Numbered from the stretch's first letter, positions 26,289-35,576 are shown. The stretch: 64,000 nt of DNA from Thermomonas sp. XSG (GCF_014678725.1 NZ_CP061497.1:1256001-1320000); one strand, 5' to 3'. Notes: generated by a model not told the origin, from the letters alone. Translations and numbers: made by a program.

Positions 26289-27026
26289 ATGAACGGCAAG
26301 CTCGAAGGCAAGGTCGCCCTGGTCACCGGCGGCGCGCGCGGCATCGGCGCAGCCATCGTCCGCCGGCTGCATGCCGACGGCGCCAGCGTTGCGATCACCG
26401 ACGTGCTGGACGACGCCGGCCGCGCGCTGGCGGCGGAGCTCGGCGAACGCACCGCGTATTTCCACCACGACGTCAGCGACGAAGCCGCGTGGGTGGAGAC
26501 GCTGGCGGCGGCCACCGCCCGCTTCGGCGGCCTGCACGTGCTGGTCAACAATGCCGGCATCTTCCACCCCGGCCAGATCGCCGACACCCCGGTGCGTGAT
26601 ATCGAGCAGCAGTTCCGGGTCAACCAGCTGGGTCCATTCCTCGGCATGAAGCACGGCCAGGTGCCGCTGCGCGCGGCCGGCGGCGGCTGCATCGTCAACA
26701 TCAGTTCGATCGCCGGCCAGCTGGGATTCCCCAATGCGGCCGCCTACGTGGGCACCAAGTGGGCGGTGCGCGGGATGACCAAGACCGCCGCACTGGAACT
26801 GGCGCCGGCGCAGATCCGGGTGAACTCGGTGCATCCGGGCTTCATCGACACGCCGATGCTGGACAGCAACCCGCCTGAGGCCAATCAGGCCGGCATCGAA
26901 GCCACGCCGCTGAAGCGCATCGGCAAGCCCGAGGAAATCGCCGCCGCGGTGTCCTTCCTGGCCAGTGCGGACGCTGGTTTCGTCACCGGCGCGGAGCTGA
27001 CGGTGGACGGCGGCTGGATTCTCTGA
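26289..27026 (+). CDS. Short-chain dehydrogenase/reductase (classical SDR)
   Basis: The 245-residue SDR shows TGGARGIG for cofactor binding, LVNNAG, SSIAG with the catalytic Ser, and YVGTK. The C-terminal VTGAELTVDGGW is typical of 3-alpha- or 20-beta-hydroxysteroid dehydrogenase and FabG-like enzymes. An Asp at the end of strand 2 (AITDVLDD) favours NAD+ over NADP+. It is read opposite to the ole genes it lies between. Its substrate is unknown, and involvement in olefin or fatty-acid metabolism is only a positional guess. Confidence 0.85.
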   Translation: MNGKLEGKVALVTGGARGIGAAIVRRLHADGASVAITDVLDDAGRALAAELGERTAYFHHDVSDEAAWVETLAAATARFGGLHVLVNNAGIFHPGQIADTPVRDIEQQFRVNQLGPFLGMKHGQVPLRAAGGGCIVNISSIAGQLGFPNAAAYVGTKWAVRGMTKTAALELAPAQIRVNSVHPGFIDTPMLDSNPPEANQAGIEATPLKRIGKPEEIAAAVSFLASADAGFVTGAELTVDGGWIL

Positions 27027-27058
27027 GCCACCCAAAGGCGCCACCGTAGGTACAACCA

Positions 27059-27140
27059 CCGTAGGAGCGCACCGCAGGGGCGCGATGCTCTTTGCGTGAT
27101 CCCGCAAAAGCGTTCGCGCCCCTGCGGTGCGCTCCTACGG
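27059..27140. repeat. 82-bp REP-like palindrome (27-bp perfect arms)
   Basis: The left arm 27059-27085 and right arm 27114-27140 are exact reverse complements over all 27 bases (left arm begins CCGTAGGAGCGCACCG). They enclose a 28-base spacer that itself contains a smaller inverted repeat (TTTGCG/CGCAAA). A partial direct repeat, CCACCGTAGG, also lies just before the left arm. It sits between the convergent SDR and oleB stops. The GTAGGAGCGC core resembles the dispersed REP-type units of gammaproteobacteria. A role in bidirectional termination or mRNA 3' stability is likely. Confidence 0.9.
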
Positions 27141-27154
27141 AAGATCCAAGGCAT

Positions 27155-28060
27155 TCAATCCGGCGGATTGCGATCCAGGAACGCCCGGATCAGCGGCACC
27201 AGCACCTCGTGCTTGTCTTCCAGCGCGTAGTGGCCGGCATCGGCATACGCATGGACTTCCGCGTTCGGCAGCGCCTTGCGGAAGCCGTCGAGGAAGTGCC
27301 TGTCGAAGACGAAATCGCGCAGACCCCAGCCGATGAACGCCGGCCGGTCGGCGTACCCGGGCAGCGCCTTTGCGCTGGCCTGCACCAGCGGCATCGCGCG
27401 GTCGCCATCGTGCAGCGGGATGTCCTGCATGAAGCGCAGGGTGGAGATCGCCTGGTCCCAGCCGTCGTACACGCCAGCATAGGCCGCGCGCACGTCCCTC
27501 GGCAGCGAACGCTTGGTGCCCATCCACGCCGCGCCGCGCGCGAACAGGTTGAAACGGCGGATCAACCAGCCACCCAGGCGCGAATCTCGGCCCATCGCCA
27601 GCCGCGCCGGGAAGCGCTTGGCCGATGGCAGCGGGAACGCGGCGGTATTGGTGATGACCAGGCGCTTGACGCGCGCGGGATCGCGCAGCGCCCAGCCGAA
27701 GCCGATCATCCCGCCCCAGTCGTGCACGGCCAGCGTCACCGGGCCATCGATGCCGAGGTGCTTCAGCAGCGCGTCCATGTCGTCGATGCGCGACTGCAGA
27801 GTGTAGTCGTAGGTCGGTCGCGCCGAAGGCGCATCGTCCGGGCGGTCGCTCAGGCCCATGCCAACGTGGTCCGGCACGATGCAGCGATACCTGTCGCGCA
27901 GGCCCAGCACCAGGTGCCGCCAGTAATAGCTCCACGACGGGTTGCCGTGCAGCATCACGATCACCTCGCCGTCGCGCGGGCCTTCGTCGAGGAAGGACAT
28001 GGCGATGCCGGGGCGGACTTCGAAGCGTTGCGGGGTGAACGGATAGTCGGGGAAGCGCAT
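27155..28060 (-). CDS. oleB: OleB, alpha/beta-hydrolase beta-lactone decarboxylase
   Basis: The 301-residue alpha/beta-hydrolase is of haloalkane-dehalogenase type. It has the oxyanion-hole motif LHGNPSWSYYW, nucleophile elbow VHDWGGMIG with Asp (not Ser), and a late catalytic His (DAGHYALED). OleB turns the cis-beta-lactone made by OleC into a cis-olefin and CO2. Assignment over a dehalogenase rests on oleC, oleD and oleA nearby. Confidence 0.9.
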   Translation of the reverse strand: MRFPDYPFTPQRFEVRPGIAMSFLDEGPRDGEVIVMLHGNPSWSYYWRHLVLGLRDRYRCIVPDHVGMGLSDRPDDAPSARPTYDYTLQSRIDDMDALLKHLGIDGPVTLAVHDWGGMIGFGWALRDPARVKRLVITNTAAFPLPSAKRFPARLAMGRDSRLGGWLIRRFNLFARGAAWMGTKRSLPRDVRAAYAGVYDGWDQAISTLRFMQDIPLHDGDRAMPLVQASAKALPGYADRPAFIGWGLRDFVFDRHFLDGFRKALPNAEVHAYADAGHYALEDKHEVLVPLIRAFLDRNPPD

Positions 28061-28087
28061 CCGCCCATTGTAGGCGGTGCGCCGGCC

Positions 28088-28804
28088 TCAGCCCTGCTTG
28101 CGAAGCAGGAAGGCCTGGCTTTCCACCTGCTCCAACGCGAAGCCGAACCGCGCCGCCAGCCACTGCAGCGTGGCGAGCCGGTGGAAGCTGACATGGGTGC
28201 GGTCATCGCGGTAGCGCCAGCGCAGGAAGTTCGCCGGCACCTCCGGCGCCAGCTGGGTCATCACCCCCAGCCAGCCGCCCGGCCGCACCAGAGACGCCAG
28301 CTGCGTCCAAGCTGCCAGCGGGTCGCGGAAGTGCTCCACCACCTCGGTGCAGGTGACGAAGTCGTACTGCGCCGCCAGCAGCGTTGCATCGGGCGCGTAG
28401 CACGGGTCGTAATCGGCCATCGCCATGCCCGCCTCGCGCAGCATGATCGACAGCGCCGGTCCCGGCCCGCAGCCGAAGTCCAGCCCGCGCATGCTGGGGA
28501 CTAGCTTGGCGACCAGCGGATCGGCCATCCGCGACAGGAAGCGGCGGTAACCAGCATCGGCGGGGTCGTTCTGGTGCAGGTCGTAGATCGCGCGTTCGTC
28601 TTCCGGCGACAGGTGCGATGCCGGGTCGGCCGACACCAGCCCGCAGCCCGGGCACTCGAAGTAGCGCCGTACCCGGTCCTCGCAGAAGGCGCGGGTCGCA
28701 TTCCCGCACAGCGAGCAGATGGCCGGGGCCGGCCCGTCCCTGTGCCCGGCATGGTCGCACCCGGCCCGCCCGGCCGAATGTGGCCCTGCACCCGCTGCCC
28801 CCAT
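28088..28804 (-). CDS. Class I SAM-dependent methyltransferase with N-terminal zinc ribbon
   Basis: The start at 28804 overlaps the upstream stop (TGATG) and gives 238 residues. A Cys4 zinc-ribbon-like knuckle (ICSLCGN, then FECPGCGLV) lies at about 28-60. It is followed by the SAM-binding LDFGCGPGP and the acidic-loop TEVVEHFRDP, as in class I methyltransferases of the Methyltransf_23 type. Such ribbon-plus-methyltransferase proteins often act on sugars or on lipid-linked small molecules. The substrate here is unknown. It lies inside the ole locus, 27 bases before oleB on the same strand. Confidence 0.85.
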   Translation of the reverse strand: MGAAGAGPHSAGRAGCDHAGHRDGPAPAICSLCGNATRAFCEDRVRRYFECPGCGLVSADPASHLSPEDERAIYDLHQNDPADAGYRRFLSRMADPLVAKLVPSMRGLDFGCGPGPALSIMLREAGMAMADYDPCYAPDATLLAAQYDFVTCTEVVEHFRDPLAAWTQLASLVRPGGWLGVMTQLAPEVPANFLRWRYRDDRTHVSFHRLATLQWLAARFGFALEQVESQAFLLRKQG

Positions 28805-29505
28805 CAACCGCAGCTCGTCTTGAACGACGCCGACTCGCCACCGGACACGGACAGCAGGCTGACCCGGCATTCACGGCCAGCGGCGCTGCGATAGGTGATG
28901 GACTCGCCGCTCTCCAGGAACTTGCGCTGGTCGCCGGCGCCCGCGGCGCTCACGGTCACATACGCCCCACCGCTGGAAACACCTCTGACGCCCAGCACCG
29001 ATGAGGCATCCAGTGCCAGTCCGGTGTTCTGGGAAAGGATGATGTCGTAGCCGCCACTCACCCCCGCCTGCTGCCCGGCTACCTGCGACAGCCGGTCGTT
29101 CTCCTGCTTGGCCAGCGCCAGCTGCGCCATCAGCCCGGCGTTGGCGGACTTCATCTCGCTGACCGCGCTCCTGACCTGCGACAGCGCCTGCCGTCCGTTG
29201 CCCTCCACCGAGCTGCCCAGCGCGTCCAGGCTGCCCTGCAGCTTCTTGAACGCGGCGTCCTGGTCCTGCTTCATCTGCACCAGGTAGGCGTCGGGGTCGC
29301 GGAACTTGTCGCGCACGTAGCCATAGGCCTCGCTGCCGCCCACACCCAGCGCCAGCAGCACCAACGCGACCAGCGTGCGCTTGACCGGCTCGCCCCGCTC
29401 GGCGCTGTCGCGCTGGCCCCAGTACCACTGCAGCGCGTGTCGCAGCATGCCCGGCCGTGCGGCTTCCGCCGGCGCCATCGCCGGGCTGTTCTCGTGGTCT
29501 GCCAT
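28804..29505 (-). CDS. Single-pass membrane protein with periplasmic coiled coil, unknown function
   Basis: From the ATG at 29505, 233 residues are predicted. A cytoplasmic N-terminus (about 1-48) is followed by one membrane helix (VKRTLVALVLLALGVGGSEA) and a long heptad-like helix (about 80-150, QDQDAAFKKLQGSLDALG to LALAKQENDRLSQVAGQQ). The C-terminal domain is beta-rich with a Cys pair (ECRVSL ... FKTSCG). I do not recognise the family. Its stop overlaps the methyltransferase start, so the two are translated together and may share a function. Confidence 0.75.
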   Translation of the reverse strand: MADHENSPAMAPAEAARPGMLRHALQWYWGQRDSAERGEPVKRTLVALVLLALGVGGSEAYGYVRDKFRDPDAYLVQMKQDQDAAFKKLQGSLDALGSSVEGNGRQALSQVRSAVSEMKSANAGLMAQLALAKQENDRLSQVAGQQAGVSGGYDIILSQNTGLALDASSVLGVRGVSSGGAYVTVSAAGAGDQRKFLESGESITYRSAAGRECRVSLLSVSGGESASFKTSCG

Positions 29506-29664
29506 TGCGTCCCCCTGGTTGCGTGATGGTGTCAGGCGGCGCACACCCCGGCCGCCACCCGAGGATAGCCAGCGGGCCGGGGATTCTCCAAGCCATCCAA
29601 CTTCATCAACTGCAGATGGCGTCCGCCGCCCCACCGTCGTGGCAGCCGCGAGAATTCCGGGCGG

Positions 29665-30087
29665 CTAGACCAGCCAGCCCTGCACTCTCGCCTTGCGCGC
29701 CAGCAACAGCAGCGCGATGCCCACCAGCAGCACCACGGCCTGCATCACCACCGCCACCGGGCCGGCCAGGCTGGCGCCATCCACCAGCACGAACAGCCCG
29801 AAGTCCTGTACCACGATGCCCAACAGCGAAAGCGCCAGCACCACCACCGCCCACTTCCGGCGCAGCAGCAGGCCCAAGCAGCCCAGCACGCCGCCAAACA
29901 CCGCAAGCCCGGTGGCAGCCACCGCCCACGCCGGTCGCGCGGCGTACAGCGCCTGCTGCGCCTCGGGCAGTTGCGCCAGCTCCGCGGGCGACAGGCGCAG
30001 ATCCGCGAAAAACGCCACGCAGCCCAGCACGTTCCACAACAGCGCCAGCACTGCCACCACCTTGAACCAAGCGGGTACTGCGTTCAT
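29665..30087 (-). CDS. Four-helix inner-membrane protein, unknown function
   Basis: The 140-residue protein is almost entirely hydrophobic, with four predicted membrane helices (about 8-28, 51-76, 79-99, 107-130). A soluble loop after helix 1 carries LSPAELAQLPEAQQALYAARP. Similar small proteins occur beside lipid genes in Xanthomonadales, but I cannot name a function. It lies between oleA and the coiled-coil protein on the same strand. The 282 bases between it and oleA show no gene. Confidence 0.75.
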   Translation of the reverse strand: MNAVPAWFKVVAVLALLWNVLGCVAFFADLRLSPAELAQLPEAQQALYAARPAWAVAATGLAVFGGVLGCLGLLLRRKWAVVVLALSLLGIVVQDFGLFVLVDGASLAGPVAVVMQAVVLLVGIALLLLARKARVQGWLV

Positions 30088-30369
30088 CCGGACTCCCCCA
30101 GGGCGTGATCGGTACCGGCAGTGGGCCAGATGTCGGCCGGGCGATCAACACGGTTCGCACACAACTTCCCGGGCGTCGTTCTGCAGTTCCCGCCACCGCT
30201 CTACCCCAGCCCCGCTCTGCACAAGGCCTACACGCCGACCTTCAGCCCCGGTCTGGTGACGATGCCAAGGCGTGCCGGCTGGCTTTCCTTGCGCGCCAGC
30301 GGCGGCGTCGCAAGGAAAATTTCGCATCCACTTCTTACTTGAAAGAACCCAGGCCCGGGCCTCGGGAAA

Positions 30370-31386
30370 TCACCACTCCACTTCCGCCATCGAGCAGTTC
30401 AGCCCGGAGCCGATGCCGAGCAGGGCCACGCGGCTGCCCTTCTTCAGGCGGCCCATCTCGCGCAGCTTGCTCAGCACGATCGGCACGCTGGCCGGGCCGA
30501 TGTTGCCGTGCTCGGCGAAGATGGTCATGACCTTCTTGGGGTCGATGCCCATCGCCTTGGTGAAGGCGGCGGTGTGGACCTTGCTGACCTGGTGGATGAC
30601 GAACTCGTCCAGCTCGCCGGCGACCCAGCCGAGCTTGAGCTTGGCGACTTCAAAGGTCTTGGTGGCCAGCTTGATGCCCTCGATCAGCAGCATGCGGGTA
30701 TCGGTGATCATGCCGTCCAGGTTGCCGCGGCAGAGCTTGTTCCATTCGGTGGCCGCGCGGGTCACGCCCCCCTTGTAGCGCGGCGCGCCCGGCGCCAGTT
30801 CGCTGCGGGCCAGCACCATGGCCGCGGCGCCGGAACCCAGCGTGAGGGTGGCCATCTCGCTGCGGAAGTCCTCTTCGGTGACGTCAGCGCGGGTCATGCG
30901 CTCGAGCGTCTTCTCGTAGGCCATGTTGGCGGTTTCGCCGTCCACCACCAGCGCGTAGTCGATCTCGCCGCGCTCGATCATGCGGCTGGCGATGTCCATG
31001 CCGTTGATGAAGGCGAGGCAGGCGTTGGCGATGTCGAAGTTCTGGCAGGTATCGGGCAGGCCCAGGTTGCCGCTGACGATGGAGGCGGTGGACGGCTCCA
31101 GGTAGTCGCGGCTGACCGAAGTATTCACCAGCAGGCCGACCTTGTCGGGGTCGATGCCGGCATCGGCCAGCGCCTTGACGCCCGCCAGGGTGGCAGCATC
31201 CGAGGCCTGCACGTTGTCATCCCACAGGCGGCGGGCGTGCACACCGGCGATGTCGCCGAGCACGTCGACGCGGATGCCCAGCCGGTCCAGCGTGGGCCGC
31301 AGGCGCGCGTTGATCTCGTCCGACGACAACCGGCGCGGCGCGTCGATGTGGGCCAGACCGGCAATGGAGACGTGTTGGAACAGCAT
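30370..31386 (-). CDS. oleA: OleA, thiolase-fold acyl-CoA condensing enzyme
   Basis: The 338-residue KAS III-like enzyme has all the diagnostic residues of OleA: Cys123 in NACLAF, His265 in VIHQVSKVH, Asn295 in EHGNIGPAS and Glu97 in DYLEPST. The Glu is the extra catalytic base that distinguishes OleA from FabH. Each residue is offset by 20 from the numbering known for the Xanthomonas campestris enzyme. OleA joins two fatty acyl-CoAs to a 2-alkyl-3-ketoacid, the first step of long-chain olefin synthesis. It is the promoter-proximal gene of the minus-strand ole locus; a TTGACA (complement of 31443-31448) lies upstream, but no well-spaced -10 is evident. Confidence 0.95.
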   Translation of the reverse strand: MLFQHVSIAGLAHIDAPRRLSSDEINARLRPTLDRLGIRVDVLGDIAGVHARRLWDDNVQASDAATLAGVKALADAGIDPDKVGLLVNTSVSRDYLEPSTASIVSGNLGLPDTCQNFDIANACLAFINGMDIASRMIERGEIDYALVVDGETANMAYEKTLERMTRADVTEEDFRSEMATLTLGSGAAAMVLARSELAPGAPRYKGGVTRAATEWNKLCRGNLDGMITDTRMLLIEGIKLATKTFEVAKLKLGWVAGELDEFVIHQVSKVHTAAFTKAMGIDPKKVMTIFAEHGNIGPASVPIVLSKLREMGRLKKGSRVALLGIGSGLNCSMAEVEW

Positions 31387-31509
31387 GGCGGGACACTCGC
31401 ACGTGCGCCAAGGCGGCGCTGGAACCGCATAGGATAGCGCCTTGTCAAACCATGCGGTGGCGTACTGACGAAACTGCGGGCGGAATCACACCCGCGGCTT
31501 TCCCCGCAT

Positions 31510-31824
31510 TCAGTTGCAGCGCCACATCGCCCAGCGCTGGCTGCCGTCCTCCGGCGGGCCCAGCGGGCTGATCCGGTTTGCGTTCAATCCAGGGGCCTCG
31601 TTGCGGGCCAGCAGCTCCAGTTCGTCGCGCACGCGGGTGTCGTCACGCTCGTAGAAGCCCACCCGGTGGGTGATGGAAACCGCCACGTCGCCGCGGCGCT
31701 CGCAACCGGCGGGAGCCGCCGACAGCACTTTCACCTGCTGCGCGCCGGGCGCCAGCTTCACGAAGGTGCAGGCCGGCAGTGCCAGCACCGTGCAGGACAG
31801 CAGGATCGCTCGCATCGCGGGCAT
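31510..31824 (-). CDS. DUF4156-type outer-membrane lipoprotein
   Basis: The start at 31824 has AAGGAG about 6 bases upstream and gives 104 residues. A lipoprotein signal ends in LALPAC. The mature part (VKLAPGAQQVKVL, then CERRGDVAVSI and a terminal WRC) fits the small DUF4156/RcsF-like lipoproteins, which have paired cysteines. Function unknown. Confidence 0.82.
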   Translation of the reverse strand: MPAMRAILLSCTVLALPACTFVKLAPGAQQVKVLSAAPAGCERRGDVAVSITHRVGFYERDDTRVRDELELLARNEAPGLNANRISPLGPPEDGSQRWAMWRCN

Positions 31825-31902
31825 CGGATCTCCTTGCATCGACCAGAAAAGAAAGCTCGCCAAGTGTGGCGGGCTTTCCGTGTTGCAGGATGAACGAAGC
31901 GC

Positions 31903-34746
31903 TTACTTCTTCGCCACCGGCTTGCCTTCGGCGTCGACCACCGTCACCTCGCCGAGGTTCAGCGCGCGCACCGCGGCTTCGGTCTTGGACAGGTCACCCA
32001 CCACCACCCAGGTCAGGCCGGCCGGATCCAGCATCTTGGCGGCGGCGTTGACCTGCTCGGGGGTCATCGCCTCGATCTCGGCCTTGCGCTGGAACACGTA
32101 GTCGTCCGGACGGTTGTACAGCACGTTGCTGGCGATGGTGCTCATCACCGACGCGGCTGTCTCGTACGCACCCGGCAGGGTCAGGGTGAGCACCTTCTCC
32201 ATGCCCTCCACTTCGTCCTTGCTGGCCGGGGCCTTGCCGCTGGCATAGTCGGCGATCTCGCGCTGCATTTCCGCCATCGCTTCGCCGGTCTTGTCGATCT
32301 GCACCGGTGCCGAAGCGCTCCACAGGCGCTGACCCACCGACCCGCCGGCCCCGCTGCGGGCGCCATACGACCAGTGCTTGTCCTCGCGCAGGTTCATGTT
32401 CAGGCGGGCGGTGAAGTCGCCGCCGATGATCATGTTGGCCATGTCGTACTGCACGGTCTTGGCATCGCTGCTGGGCGGCAGGGTCTGCGCCGCGACGATG
32501 TTGGCCTGCACCGCGCCCGGCTGGTCCACCAGGAACACGCGCGCCTTCTTCTGCGCGGCCACCTGCGGGATGGCGGCGGCGGCACCGGCCTGGCCTGCGG
32601 CCTTCCAGCCGCCGAAGTGCTTCTCCAGCACCGGCACGATCTCGCCGAGGGTGGTATCGCCCACCACCACCAGGGTGGCGTCCTGCGGGCGCAGGGCGCT
32701 GGCGTGCCAGCCCTGCAGGTCGGTGCGGGTCAGCCCGCCGATGGACGCCTCGGTGCCACTGCCGGTACGCGGCGCGGCGTAGGGATGGCCTTCGCCGAAC
32801 ACCAGGCCGGGCAGCACGCGCTGGATGATGCCGTTCGGGTTGGCCTTCTCCTGCTTGATGCCGGCGATCCACTGCCCGCGCACTCGCTCGATGTCGGCCT
32901 GCTCGAACCGCGGCTTGCGCAGCATGTCGGCGAACAGGGCCACCGACGCTTCCAGGTTCTGCTTCAGCGCCGACAGGTAGGCGCTGCTGCTGTCGAGGCC
33001 GGCGCTGGCGCCCAGGTTGGCACCCAGCGACTGCGCGCGGTCGGCGAAGGCCAGCGCATTGAGGTCGCCGGCGCCTTCGTCCAGCAGGCTCATGGTGAAG
33101 CTGGCCATGCCCGGCTTGCCGTTCGGGTCGGCCGCCTGGCCGCCGCGGAACTCGTAGCTCATCTGCACCACCGGGATGTCATGGCGCTCGGCCAGCACCA
33201 CCTTGGTGCCGTTGCTGAGGGTGGCGTGCTGCTGCTGCGGGAACTTCAGGTCGGGGAAGCTGGCCGGCATCGGCACGCCGGTCTTGCGATCGACGGAGGA
33301 GGCGACGGTCTTGTACTTCGCATCCGCCTTCGGGGTCTGGAACGGGGTCGGGGTGGCCGCGGGCTCTTCCTGCAGCGCGACGCGCTTGCCCGGGTTCACC
33401 ACCAGCGTGTGGCTGCCCTTGCCGGCGCCCAGCCAGGCATTGCCGGTGGCGCGCAGCGCCTCCGGCGTGGCCTCGGCCAGGGTCTTCAGGCTTTCGCGGA
33501 AGCAGCCGGGATCACCCATGAACACGGCGCATTCGGCCAGCGCATCGGCCTTGCCGCCGAAGCCGCCGATACGCTCGACGCCGCGGATCCAGCCGGCCTC
33601 GATGGCGGTGCGGTTGCGCGTCACTTCCTCGGCAGTGGGGCCTTCGGCCAGCAGCTTCTCCAGCTCCTCGTCGATGGCCGCTTCCACCTTCGCCACGTCC
33701 ACGCCCTGCTTGACCGCGGCGGTGATCATGAAGGTACTGCTGAGCTGCGAGCCGTAGGCACCGGCGCTGATGTTGTCGACCAGCTTGTCCTGGTGCACCA
33801 GCCGCTTGTCCAGGCGCGACGACTTGGCGCCGCCCAGGATCTGCGCGAACAGCTGCAGGCGGTCGAGGTCCGGCGCGCCGTACTCGGCCACGTTCCACAC
33901 CCGGTAGATGCGCGACTGCGGCACCTGGTCGGTCATTTCCGCGCGCGAATCGGCGCTGTGCGCGGCCACGTCCACCTTCGGCTGGGCCATCGACGGGCCG
34001 GCCGGGATGTCGCCGAAGAACTTCGTCACCTTTTCCCTGGCGGTGGCGACATCGATATCGCCGGCCAGCACCAGCACCGCGTTGTTGGGGCCGTACCAGG
34101 TCTTGAACCAGGTCTTCACGTCTTCCAGCGAAGCCGCGTTGAGATCGTTCATCGAACCAATGGTGCTGTGGTGGTACGGATGGCCCTTGGGATACATCGC
34201 CGCGCCCAGCACATCCCACACCTGGCCGTAGGGCTGGTTCTCGCCCTGCCGCTTCTCGTTCTGGACCACGCCGCGCTGCTCGTCCAGGGTCTTCTGGTCG
34301 ATCGCGCCCAGCAGGTGGCCCATGCGGTCGGACTCCATCCACAGCGCGGTATCGAGCGCGGTGGTGGGCACGTTCTCGAAGTAGTTGGTGCGGTCGGAGT
34401 TGGTGGTGCCGTTCTGGTTGGTGGCGCCGATGGCCTTGAACGGGGTGAAGAACTCGCCCGGCGCGTTCTCGCTGCCGTTGAACATCAGATGCTCGAACAG
34501 GTGGGCGAAGCCGGTGCGACCCGCCGGTTCGTCCTTGCTGCCCACGTGGTACCAGACGTTGACCGCCACCACCGGCGCCTTGCGGTCGGTGTGGACCACC
34601 ACGCGCAGGCCGTTGGGCAGGGTGAAGGTCTCGTAGGGAATGTCGACGGCCGGGGCGCTGGCGGCCCGTGCAGCGGGGGCGTAACCGCCGGTGGTCAAGG
34701 CAGTGGCGAGCGCAAGCGCCAGCGCGGCGGGACGAAGCACGGACAT
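31903..34746 (-). CDS. Secreted M16-family zinc metallopeptidase (pitrilysin-like, two-domain)
   Basis: The start at 34746 gives 947 residues with a signal peptide (about 1-28). The first M16 half holds the inverted zinc motif HLFEHLMF, and the distal Glu is probably in the NEKRQGEN region. The second half (from about residue 500) is the usual non-catalytic M16 repeat that completes the chamber. Family members degrade short unstructured peptides in the periplasm. The gene is monocistronic, with the divergent SDR beginning 98 bases away. Confidence 0.92.
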   Translation of the reverse strand: MSVLRPAALALALATALTTGGYAPAARAASAPAVDIPYETFTLPNGLRVVVHTDRKAPVVAVNVWYHVGSKDEPAGRTGFAHLFEHLMFNGSENAPGEFFTPFKAIGATNQNGTTNSDRTNYFENVPTTALDTALWMESDRMGHLLGAIDQKTLDEQRGVVQNEKRQGENQPYGQVWDVLGAAMYPKGHPYHHSTIGSMNDLNAASLEDVKTWFKTWYGPNNAVLVLAGDIDVATAREKVTKFFGDIPAGPSMAQPKVDVAAHSADSRAEMTDQVPQSRIYRVWNVAEYGAPDLDRLQLFAQILGGAKSSRLDKRLVHQDKLVDNISAGAYGSQLSSTFMITAAVKQGVDVAKVEAAIDEELEKLLAEGPTAEEVTRNRTAIEAGWIRGVERIGGFGGKADALAECAVFMGDPGCFRESLKTLAEATPEALRATGNAWLGAGKGSHTLVVNPGKRVALQEEPAATPTPFQTPKADAKYKTVASSVDRKTGVPMPASFPDLKFPQQQHATLSNGTKVVLAERHDIPVVQMSYEFRGGQAADPNGKPGMASFTMSLLDEGAGDLNALAFADRAQSLGANLGASAGLDSSSAYLSALKQNLEASVALFADMLRKPRFEQADIERVRGQWIAGIKQEKANPNGIIQRVLPGLVFGEGHPYAAPRTGSGTEASIGGLTRTDLQGWHASALRPQDATLVVVGDTTLGEIVPVLEKHFGGWKAAGQAGAAAAIPQVAAQKKARVFLVDQPGAVQANIVAAQTLPPSSDAKTVQYDMANMIIGGDFTARLNMNLREDKHWSYGARSGAGGSVGQRLWSASAPVQIDKTGEAMAEMQREIADYASGKAPASKDEVEGMEKVLTLTLPGAYETAASVMSTIASNVLYNRPDDYVFQRKAEIEAMTPEQVNAAAKMLDPAGLTWVVVGDLSKTEAAVRALNLGEVTVVDAEGKPVAKK

Positions 34747-34844
34747 GGGCAACTCCTGTGGGTACGACGGGACGGAAACCCGTCGATCATAGACCGCACG
34801 CATCGCCGATACACTAGGCAGGAAGCCACGCCCGGGAGTTCCGC

Positions 34845-35576
34845 ATGAACCGCACCGTCCTCGTCACCGGCGCCAACCGCGGCATCGGGCTGGCGTTCAC
34901 GGGCCAGCTGCTGGCGCGCGGCGACCACGTGGTTGCCACCTGCCGCCATCCGGGCAAAGCGGCCGCGCTGAGCGCCCTGGGCGGCGAGCATCCCGGCCGC
35001 CTGCACGTGCTGCCGTTGGACGCGGCCAGCGAGAAGTCGCGCGCCGAGCTGGCCCGCGAGCTGCCGTTGGTGCTGGGGGAAGACGGACACCTGGACCTGC
35101 TCATCAACAACGCCGGCGTGCTGCATTCGGGCGAACGTTTCGGTCAGCTGCGGCAGGAGACCCTGGAAGACAGCCTGCGCATTAACGCCATCGGGCCGCT
35201 GCTGCTGGCACAGGCGGTGGCGCCGTTGCTGCAGGATGGCGACAGCGCGCCCGGCAACCACCAGCGGACGGTCATCGCCAACCTCACCTCACAGCTCGGC
35301 TCCATTGCCGGCGTGACCCGGTTCGGTGCGCCCAGCTACGCCATCAGCAAGGCCGCGCAGAACATGGCCAGCGCGCAGCTGGCGCAGGCGCTGGCCGCGC
35401 GCGGCATCGTGGTGCTGTCGCTGCACCCGGGCTGGGTACAGACCGACATGGGCGGCGGGAAGGCACCCGATGCGCCGGCCGACGTGGTCGCGGGCATGCT
35501 GCGGCTGATCGACGCAGCCACGCCCGCGCAGTCCGGCCAATTCTTCGACTGGCGCGGCGAAGTACTGCCGTGGTGA
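34845..35576 (+). CDS. Short-chain dehydrogenase (C-factor/CsgA-like SDR)
   Basis: The 243-residue SDR has TGANRGIG, LLINNAG, a Ser-containing strand (NLTSQLGSI) and YAISK. The C-terminal LHPGWVQTDMGG pattern is typical of the CsgA/C-factor-like SDR group. The substrate is unknown. It precedes trmL by 56 bases on the same strand. Confidence 0.85.
   Translation: MNRTVLVTGANRGIGLAFTGQLLARGDHVVATCRHPGKAAALSALGGEHPGRLHVLPLDAASEKSRAELARELPLVLGEDGHLDLLINNAGVLHSGERFGQLRQETLEDSLRINAIGPLLLAQAVAPLLQDGDSAPGNHQRTVIANLTSQLGSIAGVTRFGAPSYAISKAAQNMASAQLAQALAARGIVVLSLHPGWVQTDMGGGKAPDAPADVVAGMLRLIDAATPAQSGQFFDWRGEVLPW

Noticed and set aside
31443-31448. TTGACA as -35 of oleA
   Set aside because: No acceptable -10 hexamer is found 16-18 bases downstream, so no promoter is called.
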